From contig NZ_AOJL01000032.1 in the NCBI RefSeq assembly GCF_000337035.1, positions 83,313-141,012 of the forward strand: a stretch of DNA of 57,700 nucleotides. The letters are read 5' to 3'. Positions 44,129-53,521 of the stretch are shown in pieces. The DNA is from Halorubrum coriense DSM 10284 (GTDB taxonomy: Archaea; Halobacteriota; Halobacteria; Halobacteriales; Haloferacaceae). Under the pieces are notes generated by a model that saw only the letters and a program-made list of their open reading frames with translations, did not search any database and was not told the DNA's origin. Within the stretch, counting starts at the first letter, position 1. Every line of letters begins with the position of its first letter. The position numbers and the translations under genes were made by a program.

Positions 44129-45871
44129 ATGGCGAGTGACGCCGGCGGGGGCGACCTCGGCGACCGGATCGAGGACCTCCAGCGGCGACTCTCGCACGCG
44201 TGGGAGCTGTTTCAGGGGTCGACGCTCGACGTCCGCCCGTTCCGCCTGGGCGAGGACGGCCCGCTCGCGTCGTTCACCGTGCCGGCGGACGAGCGCGAGG
44301 TCGACCGGTACTGGGTGAACTCGCCGTACGCGTACGTGGTGATCACCTACGACGACGCCGAGAGCGAACACCGCTACTACGCGGTCGAGCCCGAGCTCGA
44401 CGCGTTCGAGCGCGAGCTCCTCGACCGGGTCGTCGACGACATCCGCGACCCGCTCCTGTACCGCGAGGGGACCGGGAAGACCGACGAGGAGACGCTCCGC
44501 GCCGAGCTGGAGACGCTGCTGGAGGGGTACGGCGTCGAGGCCGGGATGGACACGTTCCACGCGCTCGCGTACTACCTCTACCGGGACTTCCGCGGCTACG
44601 GGAAGGTCGACCCCCTCCTGAACGACCGGCACATCGAGGACGTCTCGTGTGACGGCTACGACCTCCCGATCTTCGTCTACCACGACGAGTACACCGACAT
44701 CGAGACGAACGTCTCCTTCGCGCAGGAGGCGCTCGACAGCTACGTGATCCGGCTCGCCCAGCAGTCGGGCCGCCACGTCTCCGTCGGCGACCCCATCGTC
44801 GAGACGACGCTCCCCGACGGGTCGCGCGCGGAGCTCGCGCTCGGCGAGGAGGTGACCCCCCGCGGCTCGGCGTTCACCATCCGCCAGTACGCCGAGGACC
44901 CGTTCACGCCCGTCGACCTCGTCGAGTACGGGACCTTCTCCGTCGAGCAGATGGCGTACTTCTGGCTCTGTATCGAACACAACAAGAGCCTCATCTTCGC
45001 GGGCGGCACCGCCTCCGGGAAGACCACCTCGATGAACGCGGTGTCGATGTTCGTCCCGCCGCGCGCGAAGGTGCTCACCATCGAGGACACCCGCGAGCTC
45101 TCCTTATACCACGACAACTGGCTCTCGGCGGTCACCCGCGAGCGCCGGTACGAGGGGACGGACATCGACATGTACGACCTGTTGCGCTCGGCGCTGCGCC
45201 ACCGCCCCGAATACATCGTCGTCGGCGAGGTCCGCGGCGAGGAGGCGATCACGCTCTTCCAGGCGATGAACACGGGCCACACCACGTTCTCGACGATGCA
45301 CGCCGACTCGATCGAGACGGTGATCAACCGGCTGGAGAACGAGCCGATCAACGTGCCGCGCGCGATGGTCCAGTCGCTCGACATGCTCTCGGTCCAGACG
45401 CTCACGCGCGCCGACGACGAGCGGGTGCGCCGCGCGAAGACGATCGGCGAGATCGGCGGCATCGACCAGCGGACCGGCGAGCTCGACTACTCCTCGGCGT
45501 TCGAGTGGCGGCCGGACTCGGACACGTTCCGCCGGAACGACTCGTCGCTGCTGGAGGAGATCGCCGACGAGCGCGGCTGGTCGCGGTCGGAACTCCTCCA
45601 AGAGGTCCGGCGGCGCGAGCGCTTCCTCGAACTGCTCTCCGCGCTCGGCATCGACGACTACCGCACGTTCACCGCCCTCGTCAACGAGTACTACGCCGAC
45701 CCCGACCGGGTGATGGACCGGCTCGACGAGCGCGCCGCCGCGGCCGACGGCGTCGCCGCGACCGACCGCGCGGACGACGACGACGGCGTCCGAACCGACC
45801 CCGGTCCCGCCGCTTCCAACGGCGACGGTGCGGACGTCGGAAACGCGCGGTCCGACCCCCCGGACCGATGA
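44129..45871 (+). CDS. Type II/IV secretion system ATPase (TadA/PilB family)
   Basis: The 580-aa hexameric motor ATPase drives pilus assembly or secretion. The N-terminal domain (about 1-200) precedes the RecA-like core with Walker A IFAGGTASGKTTSMNAVSMF (about 288-305), the Asp box VLTIEDTRELSLYHDNW, VVGEVRGEEAITLFQAMNTG and the His box FSTMHADSIETVINRLE. The Asp/Ala-rich tail is likely disordered. The stop overlaps the next gene (ATGA), so ATPase and membrane platform are co-translated. No pilin gene is adjacent, unlike the archaellum locus. Confidence 0.94.
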   Translation: MASDAGGGDLGDRIEDLQRRLSHAWELFQGSTLDVRPFRLGEDGPLASFTVPADEREVDRYWVNSPYAYVVITYDDAESEHRYYAVEPELDAFERELLDRVVDDIRDPLLYREGTGKTDEETLRAELETLLEGYGVEAGMDTFHALAYYLYRDFRGYGKVDPLLNDRHIEDVSCDGYDLPIFVYHDEYTDIETNVSFAQEALDSYVIRLAQQSGRHVSVGDPIVETTLPDGSRAELALGEEVTPRGSAFTIRQYAEDPFTPVDLVEYGTFSVEQMAYFWLCIEHNKSLIFAGGTASGKTTSMNAVSMFVPPRAKVLTIEDTRELSLYHDNWLSAVTRERRYEGTDIDMYDLLRSALRHRPEYIVVGEVRGEEAITLFQAMNTGHTTFSTMHADSIETVINRLENEPINVPRAMVQSLDMLSVQTLTRADDERVRRAKTIGEIGGIDQRTGELDYSSAFEWRPDSDTFRRNDSSLLEEIADERGWSRSELLQEVRRRERFLELLSALGIDDYRTFTALVNEYYADPDRVMDRLDERAAAADGVAATDRADDDDGVRTDPGPAASNGDGADVGNARSDPPDR

Positions 45872-48042
45872 TCGAGTACCTCCCGCTCGTCGCCGCGGTC
45901 GGGGCCTGTCTGGCCCTCGCGCTCCCGCTCGTCGACGACCGGGCGGACCTGTTCGTCACCCGCGTCGCGCTGTCGGCGTTCGGGGATTACGTCGGCGAGA
46001 ACGAGGCGCGGCGGCGGAGCCAGCGCGACCGGATGCGCGCGGCCCACGTCGCCGGGACGACGCACCGGGTGTACGCCTCGCGGACGCTGTTGTACGCCGC
46101 CGTCCTCGGCGTCGCCGGCAGCGTCGTCGGCGTGTACGGGGCCGCCGCCCTGCTCGCCGCGCTCGACGTCGGCGAGGCGGCGATCCGCGGGGCGCTTCCG
46201 AGCGCGGTCGAGTTCGTCGCGGTCGTCGCGCGCCTCGCGGACCTCGGGCTCTTCCGGCTGTTCGTCCTGCTCGCGGTCGTCTCCGCGACCGTCGGCGCGG
46301 GGCTCGCGCTCGGCGCGTACGTCGCCCGCTGGCAGCTGCTCGACCAGCGCGCCCACGCCCGGGCGGCCGAGATAGACGCCACCCTGCCCCGGACGGTCGC
46401 GTTCATGTACGCGCTCTCGCGCTCGGGGATGGCGTTCCCGCGGGTGATGGACACGCTCGCGGAGAACGAGGCGGTGTACGGCGAGGCCGCCACGGAGCTG
46501 TCGGTGGCCGTCCGCGACATGAACGCCTTCGGCACCGACGCGCTCACCGCGCTCCAGCGCATCTCTCGCCGGACGCCCAGCGACGACCTGGCCGACTTCT
46601 CGGAGAACCTCGCCTCGGTCCTCGGGACCGGGCAGCCGGTGTCGACGTTCCTCAACGACCAGTACGAGCGCTATCAGGCGGAGGCGGAGGCGAAACAGGA
46701 GCAGTACCTCGAACTCCTCTCGACGTTCGCCGAGGCGTACGTGACGGCGTTGGTCGCCGGCCCGCTGTTCTTCATCACCATCCTCGTCGTCATCGGCCTC
46801 GTCTTACAGGACACGCTCCCGCTCCTCCGCGTCGTCGTCTACGTCGGCGTCCCGCTCGCCACCTTCGGGTTCGTCGTCTACGTCGACAGCGTGACGCAGG
46901 GCGTCGGCGGCACCGAGGCGGTCGCGGAGTCGTCGCTCGCGGACCCGGACACCCCGTCCGTCACCGGCGTGCGACACGCGAGCGACGAGTCCGGAGCCGG
47001 GAGCGACTCGCCGCGGTTCGACGGCGGAGCGACCGGACGCGACGCGGACGCCGCCGGCGCGGACCGCTGGGCGGAGAGCCGCGAGCGGCTCCGCGTCCAC
47101 GACCGCCTCCGCTGGGTGCGGCGGCTGATCGCGTCGCCGGCCGAGACGGTGTTGGCCTCGCCGCGGACGGTCCTCCTCGCCGCGGTCCCGGTCGCGGCGG
47201 TCGGGCTGCTCGTCTTCGCGTTCCCTATCACGCTCGGGACGCCGGTGGAGATGGTCGACCAGATCGACGGCCCGATCGTCGTCGCGACCGCCTTCGTCCT
47301 CGCGACCTACGCGGTCGCCTACGAGTTCGACAAGCGCCGGGTCCGGCGCGTCGAGTCCGCGGTGCCGGACTTCCTCGACCGGCTCGCCAGCGTCAACGAG
47401 GCCGGGACCGCCGTGGTCGGCAGCGTCCGGCGCGTCGCCGACTCGAACCTGGAGGCGCTGACGGAGGACCTCCGCCGGACCCGGCGCGACATCGACTGGG
47501 GCGCGGACGTCTCGACCGCGCTGCGCCGTCTGGAGCGCCGGGTCAGGTCGCCGATGACCTCCCGGGCGGTCGCGCTCGTCACCAACGCGATCCGGGCGAG
47601 CGGGGACGTGGGACCGGTCCTCCGGATCGCGGCCGACGAGTCGCGCGCGACGTGGTCGCTCCGGCGCGAACGGCGACAGGTGATGCTGACGTACCTCATC
47701 GTCATCTACATCTCCTTCCTCGTGTTCCTCGGGATCATCGGGGCGCTCTCGGTGTCGTTCATCCCGGCCATCGAGGCGGCGGGCGTCCCGGGGACCGGCG
47801 GTAGCCTCCCGGAGACCGGCGGCGGCGTCCCCGCCGGCCCCGGCGGGATCGCGGACGGGATCGGCGACATCGACGTCGCCGCCTACGAGCAGTTGTTCTT
47901 CCACGCCGCCTCGATCCAGGCGGTCTGCTCCGGCCTCGTCGCCGGACAGCTCGGGGAGGGGTCGGTGCGCGACGGCGCGAAACACGTCGTGGTGCTGCTG
48001 GCGCTCACTCTCCTCGCGTTCGTCGGGATCGCACTGGCGTGA
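45868..48042 (+). CDS. Type II secretion F-domain membrane platform (TadC/PilC-like)
   Basis: The 724-aa polytopic protein partners the ATPase upstream. It has two T2SSF domains (about 165-310 and 495-650), with LPRTVAFMYALSRSGMAFPR and PDFLDRLASVNEAGTAVVGS as domain starts. Hydrophobic helices occur at about 5-20, 65-90, 115-150, 290-340, 415-470, 605-640 and the C-terminus. An acidic linker (340-400) separates the halves, as in haloarchaeal PilC proteins. The two genes probably export adhesive pili. Confidence 0.92.
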   Translation: MIEYLPLVAAVGACLALALPLVDDRADLFVTRVALSAFGDYVGENEARRRSQRDRMRAAHVAGTTHRVYASRTLLYAAVLGVAGSVVGVYGAAALLAALDVGEAAIRGALPSAVEFVAVVARLADLGLFRLFVLLAVVSATVGAGLALGAYVARWQLLDQRAHARAAEIDATLPRTVAFMYALSRSGMAFPRVMDTLAENEAVYGEAATELSVAVRDMNAFGTDALTALQRISRRTPSDDLADFSENLASVLGTGQPVSTFLNDQYERYQAEAEAKQEQYLELLSTFAEAYVTALVAGPLFFITILVVIGLVLQDTLPLLRVVVYVGVPLATFGFVVYVDSVTQGVGGTEAVAESSLADPDTPSVTGVRHASDESGAGSDSPRFDGGATGRDADAAGADRWAESRERLRVHDRLRWVRRLIASPAETVLASPRTVLLAAVPVAAVGLLVFAFPITLGTPVEMVDQIDGPIVVATAFVLATYAVAYEFDKRRVRRVESAVPDFLDRLASVNEAGTAVVGSVRRVADSNLEALTEDLRRTRRDIDWGADVSTALRRLERRVRSPMTSRAVALVTNAIRASGDVGPVLRIAADESRATWSLRRERRQVMLTYLIVIYISFLVFLGIIGALSVSFIPAIEAAGVPGTGGSLPETGGGVPAGPGGIADGIGDIDVAAYEQLFFHAASIQAVCSGLVAGQLGEGSVRDGAKHVVVLLALTLLAFVGIALA

Positions 48043-48125
48043 CGCGGCCGCCCGGGACGCGGCGGGTCCCGACCGCCCGAGGTCTCGGTCGCACGAGCTA
48101 AACCGGTCGCGGTCGAGCGTAGCGT

Positions 48126-48812
48126 ATGGACCCTGATCCGGGACGCGAGTCGGGGTCGGCGGGCGGCGATCCGCCGTCGGGCGACCCGCGGCGCACCTAC
48201 GACCGCATCGCGACGCACTTCTCGAAGACGCGGGAGTACGCGTGGCCCGAGGTCGAGTCGTTCCTCGAGGGCCGGTCGGGGACGGTCGCCCTCGACGTCG
48301 GCTGCGGGAACGGTCGCCACACGGAGGCGCTCGCGGCGCGCGCCGAGTTCGCGGTCGGAGTGGACCTCAGCCGCGGCCTGCTCGACGAGGCGGCGGCGCG
48401 CGCTCGCGACCGGGGGTTCGCTGACGCGAGCGCGTTCGTCCACGGCGACGCGGCCGCGTTGCCGCTGCGCGACGACGCGGTCGACCTCGCGACCTACGTC
48501 GCCACGCTCCACCACCTCTCGCCCCGAGCGACCCGCGTCGAGAGCCTGGACGAACTGGCGCGGGTCCTCGCGCCCGACGGCGTCGCGCTCGTCAGCGCGT
48601 GGAGCACGGCCCACGACCGGTTCGACCGCGACGAGGGGTTCGACACGACCGTCGACTGGACGCTGCCGGGCGGCGAGACCGTCCCGCGCTACTATCACAT
48701 CTACTCGCCCGCGGAGTTCGCGGTGGACCTCTCGGCGAGCGCGCTCGAACTCAGTCGTTCGGAGATATCGAGCGGAAACTGCTACGCGGTCGTCACCCCC
48801 GAGAACGACTAA
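48126..48812 (+). CDS. TRM9-like class I SAM-dependent methyltransferase
   Basis: The 228-aa enzyme carries YDRIATHFSKTREYAWPEVE at its start, the hallmark of the Trm9/ALKBH8 tRNA wobble-uridine methyltransferases. Motif I is VALDVGCGNGRHTEALAARA. VDLATYVATLHHLSPRATRV and RVLAPDGVALVSAWS complete the fold. In eukaryotes Trm9 methylates cm5U to mcm5U with Trm112. The archaeal substrate is not known from this sequence. Confidence 0.87.
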   Translation: MDPDPGRESGSAGGDPPSGDPRRTYDRIATHFSKTREYAWPEVESFLEGRSGTVALDVGCGNGRHTEALAARAEFAVGVDLSRGLLDEAAARARDRGFADASAFVHGDAAALPLRDDAVDLATYVATLHHLSPRATRVESLDELARVLAPDGVALVSAWSTAHDRFDRDEGFDTTVDWTLPGGETVPRYYHIYSPAEFAVDLSASALELSRSEISSGNCYAVVTPEND

Positions 48813-48872
48813 TTATCACGTGAGATATCGAGGGGGGTGGATTAAATAGTCCCTGTCGACCGCCTGATGGTA

Positions 48873-51308
48873 ATGGCCGATGCCTTTCTCGAACGGGTGT
48901 TGCGGCGCGTCACGCCCGACGCCGTGGCGCGGAGCTACCTCGCGAAGTTCGTCGTCGCGCTCGTCGTCGTCGTGATCGCGATCGGTGCGGTCGGGGCGGT
49001 CACCTACGCCGAGACGACGGAGCAGCTCGAATCGAACGCGCAGGGCGACTACACCGCCGTCGCGGAGCTGAGCGCGACGGAACTCGACGGGTGGGCGACC
49101 GAGCGTCGCACGTTCCTCGGCGACGTCGCCGACAACCACGCGTTCTCCCAGGAGCCCGAGCGGGTCGACAGCTACCTCGCGTCGCACTTCTCGCGGGCCC
49201 CGGAGGGCGTCGCCGCCTTCCACTTCGTCGATCGGGACGCGGGGACGGTCGTCGCCACCACCGACGACGAGGACGGGGGCGAGACGGTGACCTCGCAGGC
49301 GTGGTTCGGGGAGGACCTCCTGTTCTCCGACGACACGTACACCAGCGAGACGTACGTGGTCGACGGCGAGCGCCGGTTCGCGTACATCACCTCGACGCCG
49401 CTTCGCGACTACCTCGTGATGGAGGTCACCCTCGCGACGGCCGCCGCCGACTTTCGGCGGCCGACCGAGAGCGCGTTCACCACCGTCGTCGAGCCCGACG
49501 GGCGGATCGCCGCGAGCAACGGGGACTACGTCGCCGGCGTGCGCTACGACACCGACGTCCGATCGGCGATGCTCGGGGAGACGCGGTCGGTCGGCTTCAT
49601 CCCCTCCGCCACCTTCGGCTTCGCCGACGGCGGCGAGTACCTCGTCGCGTACGCGCCGCTGGAGGCGGAGGAGTGGTACGTCGCCACGCACGTCCCCCTC
49701 TCCGAGGCGTACGCCCTCTCGGGGATGATCGGCCGGAACCTGCTCCTGATCGTCGGGGTCGCGGTCGTCGGGCTCGGGCTCGTCGGCGTGACGCTCGGCC
49801 GGGGGACCGTCGTCGAACTGAACCAACTCCGCGGGCGCGCCGCGGCGCTGGCCGACGGCGACCTCGACGTCGACTTCCACACGGGCCGGCGCGACGAGTT
49901 CGGCGACCTCTCCGGCGCGTTCGCCACCATGCGCGACTCGCTGCGCGAACAGATACGGTCGGCCGAGGACCAGCGCGAGCGCGCCGAGGAGGCGAAGGCG
50001 GAGAGCGAGGCGTTCGCCGACCGGCTGGAGTCGCGCGCGGACGACTTCGGGCGGACGATGGCGGCCTGCGCCGACGGCGACCTCACCGCCCGGCTACGCG
50101 CCGACCCCGACGACCCCGAGGCGCTCCGCACCATCGCCGACGAGTTCAACGACGCGATGGACGAGCTGGAGGCCGCGATCGCGGAAGTGGACGCCTTCGC
50201 GGTCGAGGTGGCCGAGCGGAGCGACGCGGTCACCGACGGCACCGACGAGGCCGCGGCCGCCGGGCGAGAGACGAGCGACGCGGTCGACGAGATATCCGCC
50301 GGCGCGGAGCGACAGAGCCGCCAGCTCGCGGACGTGGCCGGCGAGATGGAGGACATGTCGGCGACCGTCGAGGAGGTCGCCGCCTCCGCGGACGAGGTGG
50401 CGACCACCTCCCGGCGGGCCGACGCGCTCACCGAGGAGGGCCGCGAGGCGGCCGCCGACGCCGCCGAGGAGCTCCACGGGATCGAGGCGCGTTCCGAGTC
50501 CGCCGCCGAGACGATCGAGCGGCTCGAGGCCGAGATGGCCGAGGTGGACGCGATCGTCGAGACGATCTCGGAGATCGCCGACCAGACGAACCTGCTCGCG
50601 CTCAACGCCTCGATCGAGGCCGCCCGCGCGGGCGAGGCCGGCTCCGGATTCGCGGTCGTGGCCGAGGAGGTCAAGTCGCTCGCCGAGGAGACCCAGGAGT
50701 CCGCCGCCGAGGTGGAGTCGCTGATCGAGGGCCTGCGCGAGCGCACCGACGAGAGCGTCGACGAGATGGCCGCGATCCGCGAGGGCGTCGACGACGGCGT
50801 CGACGTCGTCGAAGACGCCGAGGACGCGCTCGCCGACGTCGCCGACCGCGTGAGCGAGGCCGACGACGGCGTTCAGGAGATCTCCGGCGCGATGGACGCG
50901 CAGGCCGCGTCGGTCAGCGAGGTGACCGGCGCGGTCGACGACCTCGCGGGCGTGAGCGAACAGACCACCGCCGAGGCGACCACCGTCGCCTCCGCCGCCG
51001 AGGAGCAGGCCGCCACGCTCAACGAGGTCTCCGAGCAGGCGCACGACCTCCACGAGCGCGCCCGCGGCCTGCGCGAGACGACCGAGGAGTTCGAGGTCGA
51101 CGCGCAGGAAGGCGCGGTCGGCGAGGTCGGTTCGCCGGGCGACGCGGCCGCCGAGGCGACCGAGCCGGCGTTCTCGTTCGGCACCGACGGGGACTCGGAC
51201 TCGACCGCCTCCGCCAGTACGGACGGGGGCACCGCGGACCGAGCGGACGAGTCTGCGGAGTCGGACGCCGCCGGCGAGAGCGGGTCGAGTCCCTCACGCG
51301 GCGAGTAA
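48873..51308 (+). CDS. Methyl-accepting chemotaxis/signal transducer protein
   Basis: The 811-aa transducer has TM1 (about 24-45, [20 protein letters not shown]), a periplasm-side Cache-like sensor (about 50-285), TM2 (about 288-310, [20 protein letters not shown]) and two HAMP-like regions (about 312-365 and 395-450). The coiled-coil signalling domain has the tip [20 protein letters not shown] and EVKSLAEET. The tail is acidic and disordered. TTAAATA (48842-48848) lies about 25 nt before ATG 48873; an ATG two codons upstream is possible. The ligand is unknown. No other che genes are in the window. Confidence 0.93.
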   Translation: MADAFLERVLRRVTPDAVARSYLAKFVVALVVVVIAIGAVGAVTYAETTEQLESNAQGDYTAVAELSATELDGWATERRTFLGDVADNHAFSQEPERVDSYLASHFSRAPEGVAAFHFVDRDAGTVVATTDDEDGGETVTSQAWFGEDLLFSDDTYTSETYVVDGERRFAYITSTPLRDYLVMEVTLATAAADFRRPTESAFTTVVEPDGRIAASNGDYVAGVRYDTDVRSAMLGETRSVGFIPSATFGFADGGEYLVAYAPLEAEEWYVATHVPLSEAYALSGMIGRNLLLIVGVAVVGLGLVGVTLGRGTVVELNQLRGRAAALADGDLDVDFHTGRRDEFGDLSGAFATMRDSLREQIRSAEDQRERAEEAKAESEAFADRLESRADDFGRTMAACADGDLTARLRADPDDPEALRTIADEFNDAMDELEAAIAEVDAFAVEVAERSDAVTDGTDEAAAAGRETSDAVDEISAGAERQSRQLADVAGEMEDMSATVEEVAASADEVATTSRRADALTEEGREAAADAAEELHGIEARSESAAETIERLEAEMAEVDAIVETISEIADQTNLLALNASIEAARAGEAGSGFAVVAEEVKSLAEETQESAAEVESLIEGLRERTDESVDEMAAIREGVDDGVDVVEDAEDALADVADRVSEADDGVQEISGAMDAQAASVSEVTGAVDDLAGVSEQTTAEATTVASAAEEQAATLNEVSEQAHDLHERARGLRETTEEFEVDAQEGAVGEVGSPGDAAAEATEPAFSFGTDGDSDSTASASTDGGTADRADESAESDAAGESGSSPSRGE

Positions 51309-51389
51309 GCACGCAACAGAAGAGTGACCGTGGCCGTTCGCGACGACGCGTCGCACCGGTCGCGTCGCGGTCCGTGATTCCCGCGCGGT

Positions 51390-51674
51390 TCAGTCCGCCA
51401 TCGTCTCGTGGCGGACGTCGCTGTCCTCGGGCATCGGCGTCACGAGCCGGTACGCCGCGTACAGGCCCAGCACCGCGATGCCCGCGAGCACGAAGCCGGT
51501 GCGGATCTCGGGGGAGATCAGCGGCGTCGCGACCACGTCGCCCGCCTCGTTCGTCATCGGGGCCGGAGCGAACGGCTGTCCGGCCAGCGTCTCGATCAGT
51601 CCGAGGACCGCGATGCCGAACAGCATCAGTCCCGCGCTCAGCGCCCGTGCCGCCGTGTCGATGATGTCTGTCAT
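51390..51674 (-). CDS. Small two-TM membrane protein downstream of doxX
   Basis: The 94-aa protein starts MTDIIDTAARALSAGLMLFG and has two helices (LSAGLMLFGIAVLGLIETL and GFVLAGIAVLGLYAAYRLV) separated by an extracytoplasmic loop. It lies 13 nt after the DoxX gene in the same operon and is probably its partner. No family name recognised. Confidence 0.75.
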   Translation of the reverse strand: MTDIIDTAARALSAGLMLFGIAVLGLIETLAGQPFAPAPMTNEAGDVVATPLISPEIRTGFVLAGIAVLGLYAAYRLVTPMPEDSDVRHETMAD

Positions 51675-51687
51675 TGTGAGTCACCTC

Positions 51688-52212
51688 TCAGCCGAGCAGG
51701 TACCGCAGCTTGGGGTGTTGCTTGACGAGCGCCGTCTGCTCGATGAGCGCGTCGAGGCCGTAGTACCGACCGGCCGCGAACACGATCACCGTCATGAACA
51801 GCAGGAGGCCCATCAGGTCGCTGTTGACGACGCCGTGTCCGAACCCGGCGTTGCCGATCCAGAACAGGGACATGAAGATGACCCCGCCGAACGCGGCGAG
51901 CCGGGTCAGCGCGCCGGCGATCAGCGCCAGCCCGATGAGCGTCTCGAAGAGGGGCACCCCCGGCGCGATGAGCCACGCGAGGTTGTTCCCCATCCAGACC
52001 GGGATGCCGCCGAGGACGGTCCCGCTCATCTGTTGCATGTACGCCGGGCCGTAGCTGAACGCGAGCCCGTCGGTCAGGAGCTTCGTGAACCCGGCGTGGA
52101 AGAACCACCACCCGGTCACGACGCGCAGGAACGCGATCCAGTACGTCGCCCACGGTCCGTCCAGGGCGAACTCGACCTCGCCGACCAGGGGATTGCTCGA
52201 TTGGTATGACAT
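51688..52212 (-). CDS. DoxX/DoxD-family membrane protein
   Basis: The 174-aa protein has four TM helices and DoxX-type sequence (AFLRVVTGWWFFHAGFTKLL, VPLFETLIGLALIAGALTRL, FGGVIFMSLFWIGNAGFG). DoxD-type proteins are subunits of thiosulfate:quinone oxidoreductase, but most haloarchaeal members have no proven role. ATG 52212 is preferred to the ATG at 52251, which lies next to the promoter. The upstream region holds GTACACACATATGTAC (about 52242-52257), a possible operator. Confidence 0.88.
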   Translation of the reverse strand: MSYQSSNPLVGEVEFALDGPWATYWIAFLRVVTGWWFFHAGFTKLLTDGLAFSYGPAYMQQMSGTVLGGIPVWMGNNLAWLIAPGVPLFETLIGLALIAGALTRLAAFGGVIFMSLFWIGNAGFGHGVVNSDLMGLLLFMTVIVFAAGRYYGLDALIEQTALVKQHPKLRYLLG

Positions 52213-52449
52213 CGGTGTCACCTCACGGGTGTACGTTGGGTGGGTACACACATATGTACCATAGCGGGTTCTAATCGCCTGAAAAGCGTTCTAAGGCGCT
52301 GGGAGACGCCCTCAGTATCGTGGTTCTTTAAATATACGTAGTCGCCGAATCGCGGCCGCGGCCGGACCGCGGTCCGGCCGTCTGCCGGAACACGGAACGC
52401 TTATGAAACTCGTTCCGCCTACGTGTAGATGCGTCATCGACCGACGCGA

Positions 52450-52520
52450 GCGCCGGTGGTCTAGTGGTAGGACCTGAGCCTTCCAAGCTCATGGCCCGGG
52501 TTCAAATCCCGGCCGGCGCA
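52450..52520 (+). tRNA. tRNA-Gly (anticodon UCC)
   Basis: This 71-nt cloverleaf has acceptor GCGCCGG/CCGGCGC plus A, a D-arm with GGTCTAGTGGTAGGACC, anticodon stem TGAGC/GCTCA around CTTCCAA (anticodon UCC) and T-arm CCGGGTTCAAATCCCGG. A repeat of its last 14 nt lies at 52572-52585. Confidence 0.95.
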
Positions 52521-52571
52521 CTCCCTTCGGTCGTGCGCCGGCCGACCTCCCGCTCGCTGCGCTCGCGGGAG

Positions 52572-52585
52572 TCCCGGCCGGCGCA
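52572..52585 (+). repeat. Repeat of the tRNA-Gly 3' end
   Basis: TCCCGGCCGGCGCA repeats 52507-52520 exactly, 65 nt downstream. The spacer contains GC-rich inverted repeats (CTCCCGCTCGCTGCGCTCGC then GGGAG). It looks like an attachment-site scar of an element that has left or decayed. Confidence 0.6.
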
Positions 52586-52613
52586 TTTCTTGGCGTCTCG
52601 TCCTGTCAATCGT

Positions 52614-53384
52614 CTAGTAGTGTCTTCTACCGAGACGGTAGATCGCGTCAAGTACGCCTTCAGAATGGTGTAAGATATCCATGTTCCCAGAGATAATTCC
52701 CATTACACAGCTTACCGGGTCCTCAAACAGTCTTCCGACTACAGGTAGCTCCGGGAGAGCACCGAGAATGTAGAATAGTCCAACCAAGAATAATCCACTT
52801 CGTCCAATCAGAGAACGATTCCAGACGCCGTAGCCCACAATCTGTGCCCGGCGGCGGGTCTGTACTCTTGCTCGACCGACCCGAAGCTCTCCACTTAACG
52901 TCTGGTGAATGAGCTTGTCAGCGCGCAGGAGACACAGATAGACAATTACCACTGCCATGACCGTCCGAGGAATATGACCTCTAATTACTCCGATCAGCTG
53001 AATACCATCAACAGCGAGCGCCCACAACCAGTTGATAGAAAGTACTGAACCAGTGGCGAAGGCGACAATCAGGAAGTTACGGGTCTTCGATAGGACCTTT
53101 TCGGGAAATTGTAGCAGAGCCGTCACCGCTTCATGTGGGTCATAGTCGGTGATGTGGTCATACGGTTCGACAGCCCACCCTCGAAGGTCCGAATTACTTT
53201 GGTCGAACGCGTCTTGAAATTCGTCGATCTCCAGATAGGCCTCAAGAAAAAGACTGACCACTTGCTGACGTGCTTCTTTCAGACCATCTATTGGAGCAAG
53301 CGCGAGGATCAGCTTGGTCCACAAGTGTCTGAGCCGGAGCGATCGGAGGGCGTGAGCCGGGTGTGTTCCAGATTGGCTCGACAT
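52614..53384 (-). CDS. Low-GC orphan membrane protein
   Basis: The 256-aa protein starts MSSQSGTHPAHALRSLRLRH. It has about four hydrophobic segments (FLIVAFATGSVLSINWLWAL; VMAVVIVYLCLLRADKLI; GLFLVGLFYILGALPELPVV; a weaker one near the C-terminus). Base composition and codon use (many A/T-ending codons) differ clearly from the neighbours, indicating recent acquisition. It lies directly behind the tRNA-Gly and its repeated 3' end. I recognise no family. Confidence 0.75.
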   Translation of the reverse strand: MSSQSGTHPAHALRSLRLRHLWTKLILALAPIDGLKEARQQVVSLFLEAYLEIDEFQDAFDQSNSDLRGWAVEPYDHITDYDPHEAVTALLQFPEKVLSKTRNFLIVAFATGSVLSINWLWALAVDGIQLIGVIRGHIPRTVMAVVIVYLCLLRADKLIHQTLSGELRVGRARVQTRRRAQIVGYGVWNRSLIGRSGLFLVGLFYILGALPELPVVGRLFEDPVSCVMGIISGNMDILHHSEGVLDAIYRLGRRHY

Positions 53385-53488
53385 AGTGTAATTAGGGCGA
53401 AACAACTGAAAAAACTACCTTCCGACTCGGTCAGCGAATCTTGTCACGAGTACCGCAGAGAATCTACTGACTCGTAGAATCTCTCTGG

Positions 53489-53500
53489 ACGAAAAAAAAT
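53489..53500 (-). terminator. T-rich terminator after the flavoprotein gene
   Basis: Eight A residues on the plus strand (53492-53499) give a U8 run on the minus strand about 25 nt after the stop of the 53522 gene. This fits archaeal intrinsic termination. The adjoining AGGGTTCAAACCT (53509-53521, minus strand) also looks like a tRNA T-arm, possibly by chance. Confidence 0.6.
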
Positions 53501-53521
53501 CGCCGCTAGGTTTGAACCCTA

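Noticed and set aside
45828-47804. 658-codon frame inside the TadC-like gene
   Set aside because: Almost pure Arg/Gly/Pro/Ala composition typical of an out-of-frame GC-rich read.
44129-48042. Archaellum motor operon (FlaI-FlaJ)
   Set aside because: ATPase and platform are present but no archaellin, FlaF/G/H or accessory genes lie nearby, and the platform has the two-domain PilC layout; a pilus or Tad-type system is more likely.
49091-51664. 857-codon open frame overlapping the transducer gene
   Set aside because: Arg/Gly-rich frame-shifted shadow of the MCP gene; the MCP frame has full domain structure.
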